NCBI RefSeq assembly: GCF_014650435.1
Contig: NZ_BMUY01000002.1
Location: 372,001-436,000 of the forward strand
Direction of reading: 5' to 3'
Length of the DNA stretch: 64,000 nt
Source: Streptomyces tendae
Lineage (GTDB): Bacteria; Actinomycetota; Actinomycetes; Streptomycetales; Streptomycetaceae
Part shown: positions 49,399 to 57,650 of the stretch, one piece after another
Layout of the letters: every line of letters starts with the position of its first letter
Position numbering within the stretch: the first letter of the stretch is position 1
The notes under the pieces: model-generated
Databases searched by the model: none
What the model saw: the letters and a program-made list of their open reading frames with translations, nothing else
Told to the model about the DNA's origin: nothing
Made by a program: the position numbers and the translations under genes

Positions 49399-50709
49399 CT
49401 ACACCGGCACGTGCACCTTCTCCACCCGGCTCGCAACCAACCGCTCCCGCTCCCGCAGCGCGGCCCGCTTCCGCAACCGCAGAATCTGCGTGATCCCGAG
49501 CGCCTGCAACACGAACACCGACGAGAACGCCACCCCGTAGTCGTCCCCCGTCGCGTCCAGCAGCACCCCCACCGCGAACAACGTGGTCATCGACGCCACG
49601 AAGCCCCCCATGTTCGTGATGCCGGACGCCGTCCCCTGCCGCTCCGGCGGATTCGCCGGCCGCGCGAAGTCGAAGCCGATCATCGACGCCGGCCCGCACG
49701 CCCCCAGCACCGTGCACAGCACCACCAGCAGCCACATCGGCGCGTGTTCGGCCGGGTAGGCCAGCGTCGCCGCCCAGAGCAGCGCCGTCGCCCCCACCGT
49801 GCCGAGCGCCAGCGGCAGCCGCGCCGCGTGGTGCCGGGCGATGACCTGGCCGTAGACCAGACCGACCGTCATGTTGGAGAGCACGACGAGGGTGAGCAGC
49901 GTGCCCGCCGTGGCCCGGGACAGCCCCTGCGCCTCGACCAGGAACGGCATCCCCCACAGCAGCAGGAACACCATCGCCGGGAACTGGGTGGTGAAGTGCA
50001 CCCACAGCCCGAGCCGCGTCCCCGGCTCCCGCCAGGACATCGCGATCTGCCGCCGTACGTACGCGGCCCCCTGGTGCGGCATCGGCTCCGGCTCGTGCCC
50101 TTCGGGGTGGTCCTTGAGGAAGAGCAGCAGCAGGACGAAGACGACCGCGCCCGCCAGCGCACTGCCCGCGAACGCCGCCGTCCAGCCGATGCCGTGCAGC
50201 AGCCGGGCCAGAACGAGGGTGGAGACCAGGTTGCCCGCCATGCCGACGAGACCGGCGAGCTGGGCCACCATCGGCCCGCGCCGGGCCGGGAACCAGCGGG
50301 TGCCCAGCCGCAGCACGCTGATGAACGTCATCGCGTCCCCGCAGCCCAGCAGCGCCCGAGAGGCCAGCGCCATGCCGTACGACGGCGAGAAGGCGAAGCC
50401 CAGCTGCCCCACCGTGAACAGCACGACGCCGAGGCCCAGCACCTTCTTGGTGCCGAGCCGGTCGACCAGCAGGCCGACGGGTATCTGCATGCCGGCGTAG
50501 ACCAGCAGCTGGAGGATGGAGAAGGTGGACAGGGCGGAGGCGTTGACGTGGAAGCGGTCGGCGGCGTCGAGTCCGGCGACCCCCAGGGACGTACGGAAGA
50601 TGACGGCGACGAAGTAGACGGAGACGCCGACACTCCACACGGCGATCGCGCGGCGGCCGCCCGGGGGATCGCCGGGCAGGGCACGGCCGGCCGAGGTGGC
50701 CGTACTCAT
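49399..50709 (-). CDS. MFS transporter
   Basis: The 436-residue permease has about twelve membrane helices and MFS signatures: LLVDRLGTKKVLGLGVVLFT (motif A), MALASRALLGCGDAMTFISV, and the second-half repeat LLLWGMPFLVEAQGLSRATA. It resembles the nitrate/anion-cation symporter and D-galactonate-like groups, but the cargo is not evident. The ATG at 50709 overlaps the FCD-GntR stop by 4 bases (ATGA), so it is expressed from the regulator's transcript and probably controlled by it. Confidence 0.92.
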   Translation of the reverse strand: MSTATSAGRALPGDPPGGRRAIAVWSVGVSVYFVAVIFRTSLGVAGLDAADRFHVNASALSTFSILQLLVYAGMQIPVGLLVDRLGTKKVLGLGVVLFTVGQLGFAFSPSYGMALASRALLGCGDAMTFISVLRLGTRWFPARRGPMVAQLAGLVGMAGNLVSTLVLARLLHGIGWTAAFAGSALAGAVVFVLLLLFLKDHPEGHEPEPMPHQGAAYVRRQIAMSWREPGTRLGLWVHFTTQFPAMVFLLLWGMPFLVEAQGLSRATAGTLLTLVVLSNMTVGLVYGQVIARHHAARLPLALGTVGATALLWAATLAYPAEHAPMWLLVVLCTVLGACGPASMIGFDFARPANPPERQGTASGITNMGGFVASMTTLFAVGVLLDATGDDYGVAFSSVFVLQALGITQILRLRKRAALRERERLVASRVEKVHVPV

Positions 50710-51356
50710 CGGACCTCCCCCCGAGCCAGGTTCGAGAACCAGCCCACGTGCCGGCCCACCACTGCGACGGCCGCCTCCGCGTCCCCGGCACGCAGCGCGT
50801 CGAGGATCTCCTCGTGCTCGGCGAGGGTGTGGGCGATCCGGTCGGGGTGGGAGTGCATCACGGCGACGCCCATGCGCAGCTGGCGGTCGCGGAGCTGGTC
50901 GTAGAGGCGGGAGAGGATCTCGTTGCCGCCGCTGCGGACGATCTCGGCGTGGAAGCAGCGGTCGGTGACGGAGGCGGCGGCGAAGTCACCGGCGGCGGCC
51001 TGCTCCTTCTGCCGGGCGAGCAGCTCCTCCAGCCGTTCGACGAGCCCCGGCGGGGCGGGTACGGCCTTCCTGGCCGCGTGCTCCTCGACCAGCAGCCGCG
51101 TCTCCACCACGTCCGCGATCTCCTGCGCGGAGACGGACAGGACCAGCGCGCCCTTCTTGGGGTAGAGCCGGATCAGGCCCTCGACCTCGAGCCGCAGCAG
51201 CGCCTCGCGCACCGGGGTGCGGGACACGCCCACGGCCTCGGCCAGCTCGCCCTCGGTGAGCAGCGTCCCGCCCTCGTAACGGCGCTCCAGGACGCCCTGT
51301 TTGACGTGGGTGTAGACGCGGTCCGCCGCGGGGGGTTGCTTCACTGCCGTGGTCAT
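50706..51356 (-). CDS. GntR-family regulator, FadR/FCD subfamily
   Basis: The 216-residue protein has a winged helix-turn-helix (about 10-75: ADRVYTHVKQGVLERRYEGG, LTEGELAEAVGVSRTPVREA, KKGALVLSVS) and an FCD ligand domain (about 90-205) with D/H metal-binding positions (DRCFHAEIV, LAEHEEILDALRAGD). Such regulators sense carboxylic acids. The ATG at 51356 is used. The region upstream has TTGTATCTATCCTGT on the minus strand, a possible operator or promoter. It is the first gene of a two-gene operon with the MFS transporter. Confidence 0.93.
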   Translation of the reverse strand: MTTAVKQPPAADRVYTHVKQGVLERRYEGGTLLTEGELAEAVGVSRTPVREALLRLEVEGLIRLYPKKGALVLSVSAQEIADVVETRLLVEEHAARKAVPAPPGLVERLEELLARQKEQAAAGDFAAASVTDRCFHAEIVRSGGNEILSRLYDQLRDRQLRMGVAVMHSHPDRIAHTLAEHEEILDALRAGDAEAAVAVVGRHVGWFSNLARGEVR

Positions 51357-51576
51357 GCCGACAGGATAGATACAACAGGGACACAAGAGGGATCCGGTCC
51401 AGCATCCGGACGCCGGTCCGCCCCGCTCACCCTCCAGGGGGAGCCGGAGAACTTCCCCCGGGCCACCGCGCAACCATTTACCCCCTTCGGATGTCGCACT
51501 GTCGCGGCCACCGCTGCACCGACCACAACTCGGCCGCACTTCCGGGGAATTCACCACAATCGGGGTAATCAACTCA

Positions 51577-52512
51577 ATGAACAACATTTCGGGCGTCCGT
51601 CTGCGCAGGGCCCTCTCCGTCGCCCTGACCGGCGGCGCCGTCCTCGCCACCGGAGCCCTCGCCACCGCACCCGCGCAGGCCGCCGCACCCGAGCGGGTCG
51701 TACCCGCCGCCGCCGTGCGGGCGCCCACCGCGCCCTCGATCGCCGCCAAGGGCGGCTTCGTGATGAACAACGCGACCGGCAAGTCGCTCTACACCAAGGC
51801 CGCCGACACCAAGCGCTCCACCGGCTCCACGACCAAGATCATGACCGCCAAGGTCGTGCTCGCCCAGCCGAAGCTGAACCTGGACGCCAAGGTGACGATC
51901 CAGATGGCGTACAGCGACTACATCGTGTCGAAGAACGCCTCCTCCGCCCGGCTCATCGTCGGCGACAAGGTGACGGTGCGCCAGCTGCTGTACGGGCTGA
52001 TGCTGCCCTCCGGCTGCGACGCGGCGTACGCGCTGGCCGACAAATTCGGCTCGGGCAAGACGCGGGCGGCGCGGGTGAAGTCGTTCATCGGCAAGATGAA
52101 CGCGACCGCCAAGAGCCTCGGCCTGAAGAACACGCACTTCGACTCGTTCGACGGCATCGGCAACGGCAAGAACTACTCCACACCGCGCGACCTCACGAAA
52201 CTCGCGAGCAGCGCGATGAAGAACTCCACCTTCCGCACCATCGTGAAGACCAAGAAGTACACGGCGAAGACGAAGACCAAGAAGGGCGGCACCCGCACGA
52301 TGGCGCCCTGGACCAACACCAACACGCTGCTGGGCAGTTACAGCGGAGCGATCGGCGTGAAGACCGGTTCGGGTCCGGAGGCCAAGTACTGCCTGGTCTT
52401 CGCCGCGACCCGGAAGGGGAAGACGGTCATCGGCACGGTACTGGCGTCCTCGTCGACGACACAGCGCGCCAAGGACGCCACCAAGCTCATGGACTACGCC
52501 TTCAAGAAGTAG
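51577..52512 (+). CDS. D-alanyl-D-alanine carboxypeptidase/transpeptidase, K15-like
   Basis: This 311-residue exported serine peptidase has a signal peptide (about 1-36, ending APAQAA) and active-site motifs S84-T-T-K87, S145-G-C147 and K262-T-G. The SGC triad in place of SxN is the hallmark of the Streptomyces K15 DD-transpeptidase. It trims or cross-links peptidoglycan stem peptides outside the membrane. There is no C-terminal amphipathic anchor as in PBP5. The ATG at 51577 has only a weak ribosome site. It is followed by two 8-base repeat arrays and a hairpin terminator. Confidence 0.94.
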   Translation: MNNISGVRLRRALSVALTGGAVLATGALATAPAQAAAPERVVPAAAVRAPTAPSIAAKGGFVMNNATGKSLYTKAADTKRSTGSTTKIMTAKVVLAQPKLNLDAKVTIQMAYSDYIVSKNASSARLIVGDKVTVRQLLYGLMLPSGCDAAYALADKFGSGKTRAARVKSFIGKMNATAKSLGLKNTHFDSFDGIGNGKNYSTPRDLTKLASSAMKNSTFRTIVKTKKYTAKTKTKKGGTRTMAPWTNTNTLLGSYSGAIGVKTGSGPEAKYCLVFAATRKGKTVIGTVLASSSTTQRAKDATKLMDYAFKK

Positions 52513-52540
52513 CCCCGGGCCGGCTCCCCGCCGACCGCCG

Positions 52541-52604
52541 CACCACCGCACCACCGCACCACCGCACCACCGCTCTGCCGCTCTGCCGCTCTGCCGCTCT
52601 GCCG
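52541..52604. repeat. Two adjacent 8-base tandem arrays, four copies each
   Basis: CACCACCG is repeated four times (52541-52572) and is followed without a gap by four copies of CTCTGCCG (52573-52604). Both units are 8 bases, end in CCG and stay in register. The arrays lie between the DD-peptidase stop and its terminator. Confidence 0.97.
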
Positions 52605-52605
52605 A

Positions 52606-52637
52606 GAAGGGCCCTTCGCCGAGGCGACGGGCCCTTC
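52606..52637 (+). terminator. Terminator after the DD-peptidase gene
   Basis: Outer arms GAAGGGCCC (52606-52614) and GGGCCCTTC (52629-52637), inner arms TCGCC and GGCGA, one T-C mismatch and a GA loop. It immediately follows the repeat arrays. Confidence 0.85.
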
Positions 52638-52673
52638 GCGCTGCCCGGGCACCTCCGACACAAATGGCACGCA

Positions 52674-52696
52674 TGGTGATAGTGTCATTAGCACCA
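52674..52696. promoter_or_regulatory. Candidate YtrA-type GntR operator over the regulator's own start
   Basis: A 23-base imperfect palindrome with outer arms TGGTG and CACCA and inner TA-TG-CA-TA symmetry; 9 of 11 pairs match. It ends on the A of the ATG at 52696. TAGTGT (52680-52685) inside it could be a -10 box, giving a nearly leaderless mRNA that the bound regulator would block. Confidence 0.65.
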
Positions 52697-53043
52697 TGCT
52701 GCTGAGTCTGGACAAGACCGACACCCGCCCGCTCCACGAACAGGTGGCCGGCGCCGTCCGGCGCGCCATCGCCGAGGGGGAGTGCGCCCCGGGCGACCGC
52801 CTGCCCTCGGCCCGCGACCTCTCCGAGGCCCTGGACGTCAACGTCAACACCGTGCTGCGCGCGCTGCGCGGCCTGCGGGACGAGGGCCTGCTGGAGTTCC
52901 GCCGGGGCCGGGGGGTGACGGTGGCCGCGGGCGCCCGGCCGCACTCCGAGCTGCAGATCCGGGTCGGGGAGCTGCTCGCCGAGGCGGCCCGGCTGGGCTA
53001 CAGCAGGACCGATCTCATCGACATGATCAGGGGGATGCCATGA
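52696..53043 (+). CDS. GntR-family regulator, YtrA subfamily
   Basis: The 115-residue protein has a GntR winged helix (about 10-75: RPLHEQVAGAVRRAIAEGEC, LPSARDLSEALDVNVNTVLR) and only a short dimerisation helix at the end (LLAEAARLGYSRTDLIDMIR), the YtrA subfamily layout. YtrA regulators usually repress their own operon of membrane or ABC transport genes and respond to envelope stress. The ATG lies at the edge of a palindromic site. The DUF1648 gene overlaps its stop by 4 bases, so they form an operon. Confidence 0.93.
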   Translation: MLLSLDKTDTRPLHEQVAGAVRRAIAEGECAPGDRLPSARDLSEALDVNVNTVLRALRGLRDEGLLEFRRGRGVTVAAGARPHSELQIRVGELLAEAARLGYSRTDLIDMIRGMP

Positions 53044-54029
53044 GGGACACGACCACGGCACGGCGTATGACGGCGGCAGTCTGGACGGCCGGGGTCACCG
53101 CCGTGCTCGCCGGGATGCCGCTCCTCGCGCGGGACCGGCTGCCCGACCGGCTGGCGACCCACTGGGGCCTGAGCGGCGAGAGCCCCGACGGCTCCATGCC
53201 CCTGTGGGCGGCGGCCCTCGTCCCCGCGCTGATCTGGCTGGTGACGGCGGCCGCGGTCACCGTCCCCCTGATGCGGGCGGGCCCGCCGATCCACCCCTGG
53301 ACCACCGTGACCCTGCTCCCCCTGGGCATCCTCCTCACCGGCGCGCAGGCCGCGGTCGTCCGGGCCAACCTGGACCGCGCCGACTGGCACGAGGCCCGTC
53401 AGCCCACCACGTGGGTCGTCGCGATCCTCGTCGCGGCCGTACTCGCGGGAGTGGCCGGATGGCTGCTCGTCTCCCGGCGACGCGGCGCCTCCGACGACAC
53501 CACGACGTCCGACGAAGCCGCCCCCGCGCTGGACATCCCGAAGGGCCGGCGCCTGGTCTGGTTCTCCCGCACCGCCAACCCCTGGCTCCAGTTGCTGGCC
53601 GCCGCGATCGGCCTGGTGGCCGCGGGCGCGCTCGTCGCCCTGGTCGGCGGCCTGGCCGCCCCGGGCACCCTGTGGGCGGTGTTCGCCGGCTGCGGCGCCG
53701 GTTCCCTCGCCTGCGGCATGTTCTCCTCGGTCCAGGCCCGCGTCTCGGAGCGGGGCCTGGAGGTCTCCTTCGGCCCGCTCGGCTGGCCCGGACGCCGCTG
53801 GGCACCCGGCGACATCGACACGGCGCGGATGGAGGTCCGCAGCCCCGCCGAGGTCGGTGGCTGGGGCTACCGCCTCAGCGGCCTCGGCACCACGGTGATG
53901 CTGCGCGCCGGCGAATGCCTGGTCATACGCCCCCACGGCCGCCGAACCGACTTCGCCATCAGCATCGACGACGCCGAACGCGGCGCGGCCCTCCTCAACG
54001 CCCTGCGCACGGACCGGACCCGGGGCTGA
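53040..54029 (+). CDS. DUF1648-domain membrane protein
   Basis: The 329-residue integral membrane protein starts with a DUF1648 segment (VLAGMPLLARDRLPDRLATH, WGLSGESPDGSMP) and has about six helices (LWAAALVPALIWLVTAAAVT, TTWVVAILVAAVLAGVAGWL, LLAAAIGLVAAGALVALVGG). A soluble C-terminal domain follows (RVSERGLEVSFGPLGWPGRR onward), similar to SdpI-like or PH-like extensions. DUF1648 proteins pair with small GntR regulators in many Gram-positive bacteria and may give immunity to envelope stress; that role is an inference here. ATG at 53040 is coupled to the GntR stop. Confidence 0.9.
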   Translation: MRDTTTARRMTAAVWTAGVTAVLAGMPLLARDRLPDRLATHWGLSGESPDGSMPLWAAALVPALIWLVTAAAVTVPLMRAGPPIHPWTTVTLLPLGILLTGAQAAVVRANLDRADWHEARQPTTWVVAILVAAVLAGVAGWLLVSRRRGASDDTTTSDEAAPALDIPKGRRLVWFSRTANPWLQLLAAAIGLVAAGALVALVGGLAAPGTLWAVFAGCGAGSLACGMFSSVQARVSERGLEVSFGPLGWPGRRWAPGDIDTARMEVRSPAEVGGWGYRLSGLGTTVMLRAGECLVIRPHGRRTDFAISIDDAERGAALLNALRTDRTRG

Positions 54030-54034
54030 ACACA

Positions 54035-54073
54035 GCGGCCCCTGGGGCCTGTTACACGCCCCCCGGGGGCCGC
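54035..54073 (+). terminator. Terminator after the DUF1648 gene
   Basis: Outer arms GCGGCCCC (54035-54042) and GGGGCCGC (54066-54073), inner GGGGC with GCCCC. It begins 6 bases after the stop codon. Confidence 0.6.
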
Positions 54074-54176
54074 CGCAGCTCTTTCGATCATCTTCGCTCG
54101 CAGTCGTGAACATCTGCGTACCTGGCTGGCATATGCCCATGACTCCGTCCTACGTTCCGCGACGGAGGTGGTTCAC

Positions 54177-55154
54177 ATGAACGAACCGAGCGAACGAAAG
54201 AACTTCGCCGAGCAGAACGACGCGATCGACGTCAGCGACTTCGTCTACGCGGCGACCGGCGTCCGGGTGCGCAGGCTGACCATGCCGGGGGGAAGCCACT
54301 GGTTTCCGGCGGCGGACGTGTGCAAGGAGTTGGGATACACCACGACCCGAAAGGCCCTTCTCGACCACGTACCGGAGGAACACCGAGACAGTCTCGAGAC
54401 TGTGACTGGAAGTCACAGTCTCAGCATTCCCGCAGGTAGGCAGTGGCGACGAGACTTGCAACTCATTGATCTGCAAGGTCTCATCCTGCTGGTCAACGCC
54501 TGCACCAAACCGGCCTGCGCCCCCTTCAAACAATGGGTCGCCGAAGTGGTCGAGACCGTGCAGCGCGAGGGTTCGTACACTCTGGACGAGGCGGAGGTGC
54601 AGCCCACCGAACCCGGTGCCCCCATCGCCTACGCCATGCCGGACCAGGTGGCCGATGCCATCGTCCGGCTGGAGGCGCACAACCTGAAGCTGGACGAGGA
54701 GTTGGCCGAGGGCCAGCGCACGTCGATCGCGCTGCAGCGGGAGATGCTGGCCACGCAGCAGGCCACTCTCGCCGTCCAGCAGTCCACCCTCGCCGTGCAA
54801 CAGGCCATGGTGCACGCCTTGGAGCGCATCGCGGACCGGTTCGACACCCTGGTTCTCCACCAAGGGGCACTCCGCGGCCACCTCGCTCCGGTACCGACCA
54901 CGGAGTCCGTGCTGGCCGACTGGCGGCAGCGGTTGTCCGTGACGGAGGACGTGTGGACGGTCGCCCGGGCCATCGCACCGGTGCTCGTAGAGAAGGGTGA
55001 GCTGCGGGAGCCGCTGGAGTCGATCGCCGCCCGTACGGGGCTCCCCGTGCGGCGGGTCAACGAATGCCTGCGGCTGCTGGGCACCCACGCCTGCATCCGC
55101 TCGCGGGGCGGGGCCGATGACGGGGCCCCGGTGTACGTGCTGCATCGGGGCTGA
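54177..55154 (+). CDS. BRO-N (phage antirepressor-like) domain protein
   Basis: The 325-residue protein has an N-terminal BRO-N domain (about 15-125: VRVRRLTMPGGSHWFPAADV, CKELGYTTTRKALLDHVPEE, LQLIDLQGLILLVNACTKPA), as in phage antirepressors and some Streptomyces regulators. A coiled-coil-like Gln-rich stretch follows (about 170-215: LQREMLATQQATLAVQQSTL), then a C-terminal winged-helix-like part (WTVARAIAPVLVEKGELREP, RTGLPVRRVNECLRLLGTHA). The ATG at 54177 follows GGAGG by 8 bases and is preferred to the GTG at 54168. No other phage gene is near. Strong inverted repeats lie inside the coding region (54389-54422). Confidence 0.85.
   Translation: MNEPSERKNFAEQNDAIDVSDFVYAATGVRVRRLTMPGGSHWFPAADVCKELGYTTTRKALLDHVPEEHRDSLETVTGSHSLSIPAGRQWRRDLQLIDLQGLILLVNACTKPACAPFKQWVAEVVETVQREGSYTLDEAEVQPTEPGAPIAYAMPDQVADAIVRLEAHNLKLDEELAEGQRTSIALQREMLATQQATLAVQQSTLAVQQAMVHALERIADRFDTLVLHQGALRGHLAPVPTTESVLADWRQRLSVTEDVWTVARAIAPVLVEKGELREPLESIAARTGLPVRRVNECLRLLGTHACIRSRGGADDGAPVYVLHRG
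54389..54422. repeat. Nested inverted repeats inside the BRO-N gene
   Basis: CAGTCTCGAGACTG (54389-54402) is a perfect palindrome. Overlapping it, GAGACTGTGACT (54396-54407) and AGTCACAGTCTC (54411-54422) form perfect 12-base arms with a GGA loop. The stretch encodes DSLETVTGSHSLS and can form two exclusive hairpins. Confidence 0.9.
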
Positions 55155-55168
55155 GCCCGGCACGACAA

Positions 55169-55203
55169 GAGGGGCGTCGCAACTCGAGCTTGCGGCGCCC
55201 CTC
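55169..55203. terminator. Bidirectional terminator between BRO-N and bkd genes
   Basis: Fourteen-base arms GAGGGGCGTCGCAA (55169-55182) and TTGCGGCGCCCCTC (55190-55203) pair with one T-G wobble and a 7-base loop. It starts 14 bases after the BRO-N stop and lies 28 bases beyond the E2 stop on the other strand. Confidence 0.88.
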
Positions 55204-55230
55204 CGTCATGAAACTACCGGTTCGTGGCTG

Positions 55231-56658
55231 TCAGGCCCAGCTGATCAGCCGCTTGGGCTGTTCCAGGACCGCTGCCACGTCGGCGAGGACCTTGGAGCCC
55301 AGCTCGCCGTCGACCAGGCGGTGGTCGAAGCTCAGGGCGAGGGTGGTGACCTGACGCGGCTTCACCTTGCCCTTGTGGACCCACGGCTGGAGCTTGATCG
55401 CGCCGACCGCGAGGATCGCGGACTCGCCCGGGTTGAGGATCGGCGTACCGGTGTCGACACCGAAGACGCCGACGTTGGTGATGGTCACCGTGCCGCCCTG
55501 CATGGCGGCCGGGGAGGTCTTGCCCTCCCGGGCCGTCGACACCAGCTCGCCGAGCGATCCCGCCAGCTGCGGCAGGGTCTGGGCGTGGGCGTCCTTGATG
55601 TTCGGGACGATCAGGCCCCGGGGGGTGGCGGCGGCGATGCCCAGGTTGACGTAGTGCTTGACCACGATCTCCTGGGCGGCCTCGTCCCAGGACGCGTTGA
55701 TGTCCGGGTTGCGCTTGATCGCGACCAGCAGGGCCTTGGCGATCAGAAGCAGCGGGTTCACCCGCAGGCCCGTGTACTCCTTGTCCTGCTTCAGCTCCTC
55801 GACCAGCTTCATCGTGCGCGTCACGTCGACCGTCACGAACTCGGTGACGTGCGGCGCCGTGAACGCCGAACCGACCATCGCCGCCGCCGTCGCCTTGCGC
55901 ACGCCCTTGACCGGGATACGGGTCTCGCGCGTCGTGTCGTACGACGTCGGGGCCGACGGGGACGGGGCGGGCGCGGCCGGCTCGGAACGCGGGGCCGCCG
56001 TCTGGGCCGGCTCGGGCGCCGCCACGGCCGCGTGGACGTCCTCGCGGGTGATGATGCCGTCCGGGCCGGACGGGACCACGGTCGCCAGGTCGACGCCGAG
56101 GTCCTTGGCGAGCTTGCGCACCGGGGGCTTGGCCAGCGGGCGGTCGCCGGTGACCGGGGCGGCCGGTGCTGTCGGTGCCGCAGGTGCCGCAGGTGCTGCC
56201 GGTCCGTGGCCGTTCAGCTCGGCCTGGATCGCCGCCGACGGCGCCTGCGCGGCGGCCGGGGCCTCCGTGCCCTTGCGGGGGCGGCGCTTGGTCGAGGAGG
56301 TGGAGACCCCGTACCCGACCAGGACCGGCTGGCGGCCCTCCGGCTTGGGCTCCTCCGCCACGGCCTCCTGCACCGGCTCCGCGGCCGCCGCCGCGCCGTC
56401 GCCGACGGCCACCGCGATGATCGACGTACCCACGTCGACCGTCGTGCCCTCGGGGAAGTGCAGCTCGCGGACCACGCCGTCGTAGGGGATGGGCAGTTCG
56501 ACGGCGGCCTTGGCCGTCTCGACCTCGCACACCACCTGGCCGTCGGTGACCGTGTCACCGGGCTGGACGTACCACTTGAGGATCTCGGCCTCGGTGAGCC
56601 CCTCGCCCACGTCGGGCATCTTGAACTCACGCACGGAACTGTCCGTCATCGTCGTCAC
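55231..56658 (-). CDS. bkdC: Branched-chain 2-oxo acid dehydrogenase E2 (dihydrolipoyl acyltransferase)
   Basis: This 475-residue E2 has a lipoyl domain (about 1-85, lipoyl Lys in VETAKAAVELP), an Ala/Pro linker, an E3-binding domain (about 135-170: VRKLAKDLGVDLATVVPSGP, DGIITREDV) and a catalytic CoA acyltransferase domain ending in ALSFDHRLVDGELG, with the active-site His-Arg. It transfers the acyl group from E1 to CoA, supplying branched starters for fatty acids and polyketides and degrading Val, Leu and Ile. The GTG at 56658 follows GGAGGGGA. It is the third gene of the operon, 10 bases after E1beta. Similarity to acetyl-transferring E2 means pyruvate cannot be fully excluded. Confidence 0.92.
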   Translation of the reverse strand: MTTMTDSSVREFKMPDVGEGLTEAEILKWYVQPGDTVTDGQVVCEVETAKAAVELPIPYDGVVRELHFPEGTTVDVGTSIIAVAVGDGAAAAAEPVQEAVAEEPKPEGRQPVLVGYGVSTSSTKRRPRKGTEAPAAAQAPSAAIQAELNGHGPAAPAAPAAPTAPAAPVTGDRPLAKPPVRKLAKDLGVDLATVVPSGPDGIITREDVHAAVAAPEPAQTAAPRSEPAAPAPSPSAPTSYDTTRETRIPVKGVRKATAAAMVGSAFTAPHVTEFVTVDVTRTMKLVEELKQDKEYTGLRVNPLLLIAKALLVAIKRNPDINASWDEAAQEIVVKHYVNLGIAAATPRGLIVPNIKDAHAQTLPQLAGSLGELVSTAREGKTSPAAMQGGTVTITNVGVFGVDTGTPILNPGESAILAVGAIKLQPWVHKGKVKPRQVTTLALSFDHRLVDGELGSKVLADVAAVLEQPKRLISWA

Positions 56659-56668
56659 GCTCCCCTCC

Positions 56669-57649
<981 letters not shown>

Positions 57650-57650
57650 G

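Noticed and set aside
54177..55154. Prophage or integrated element around the BRO-N gene
   Set aside because: Neighbouring genes are ordinary chromosomal genes, no integrase, attachment repeats or base composition shift are visible, and the gene has normal codon bias.
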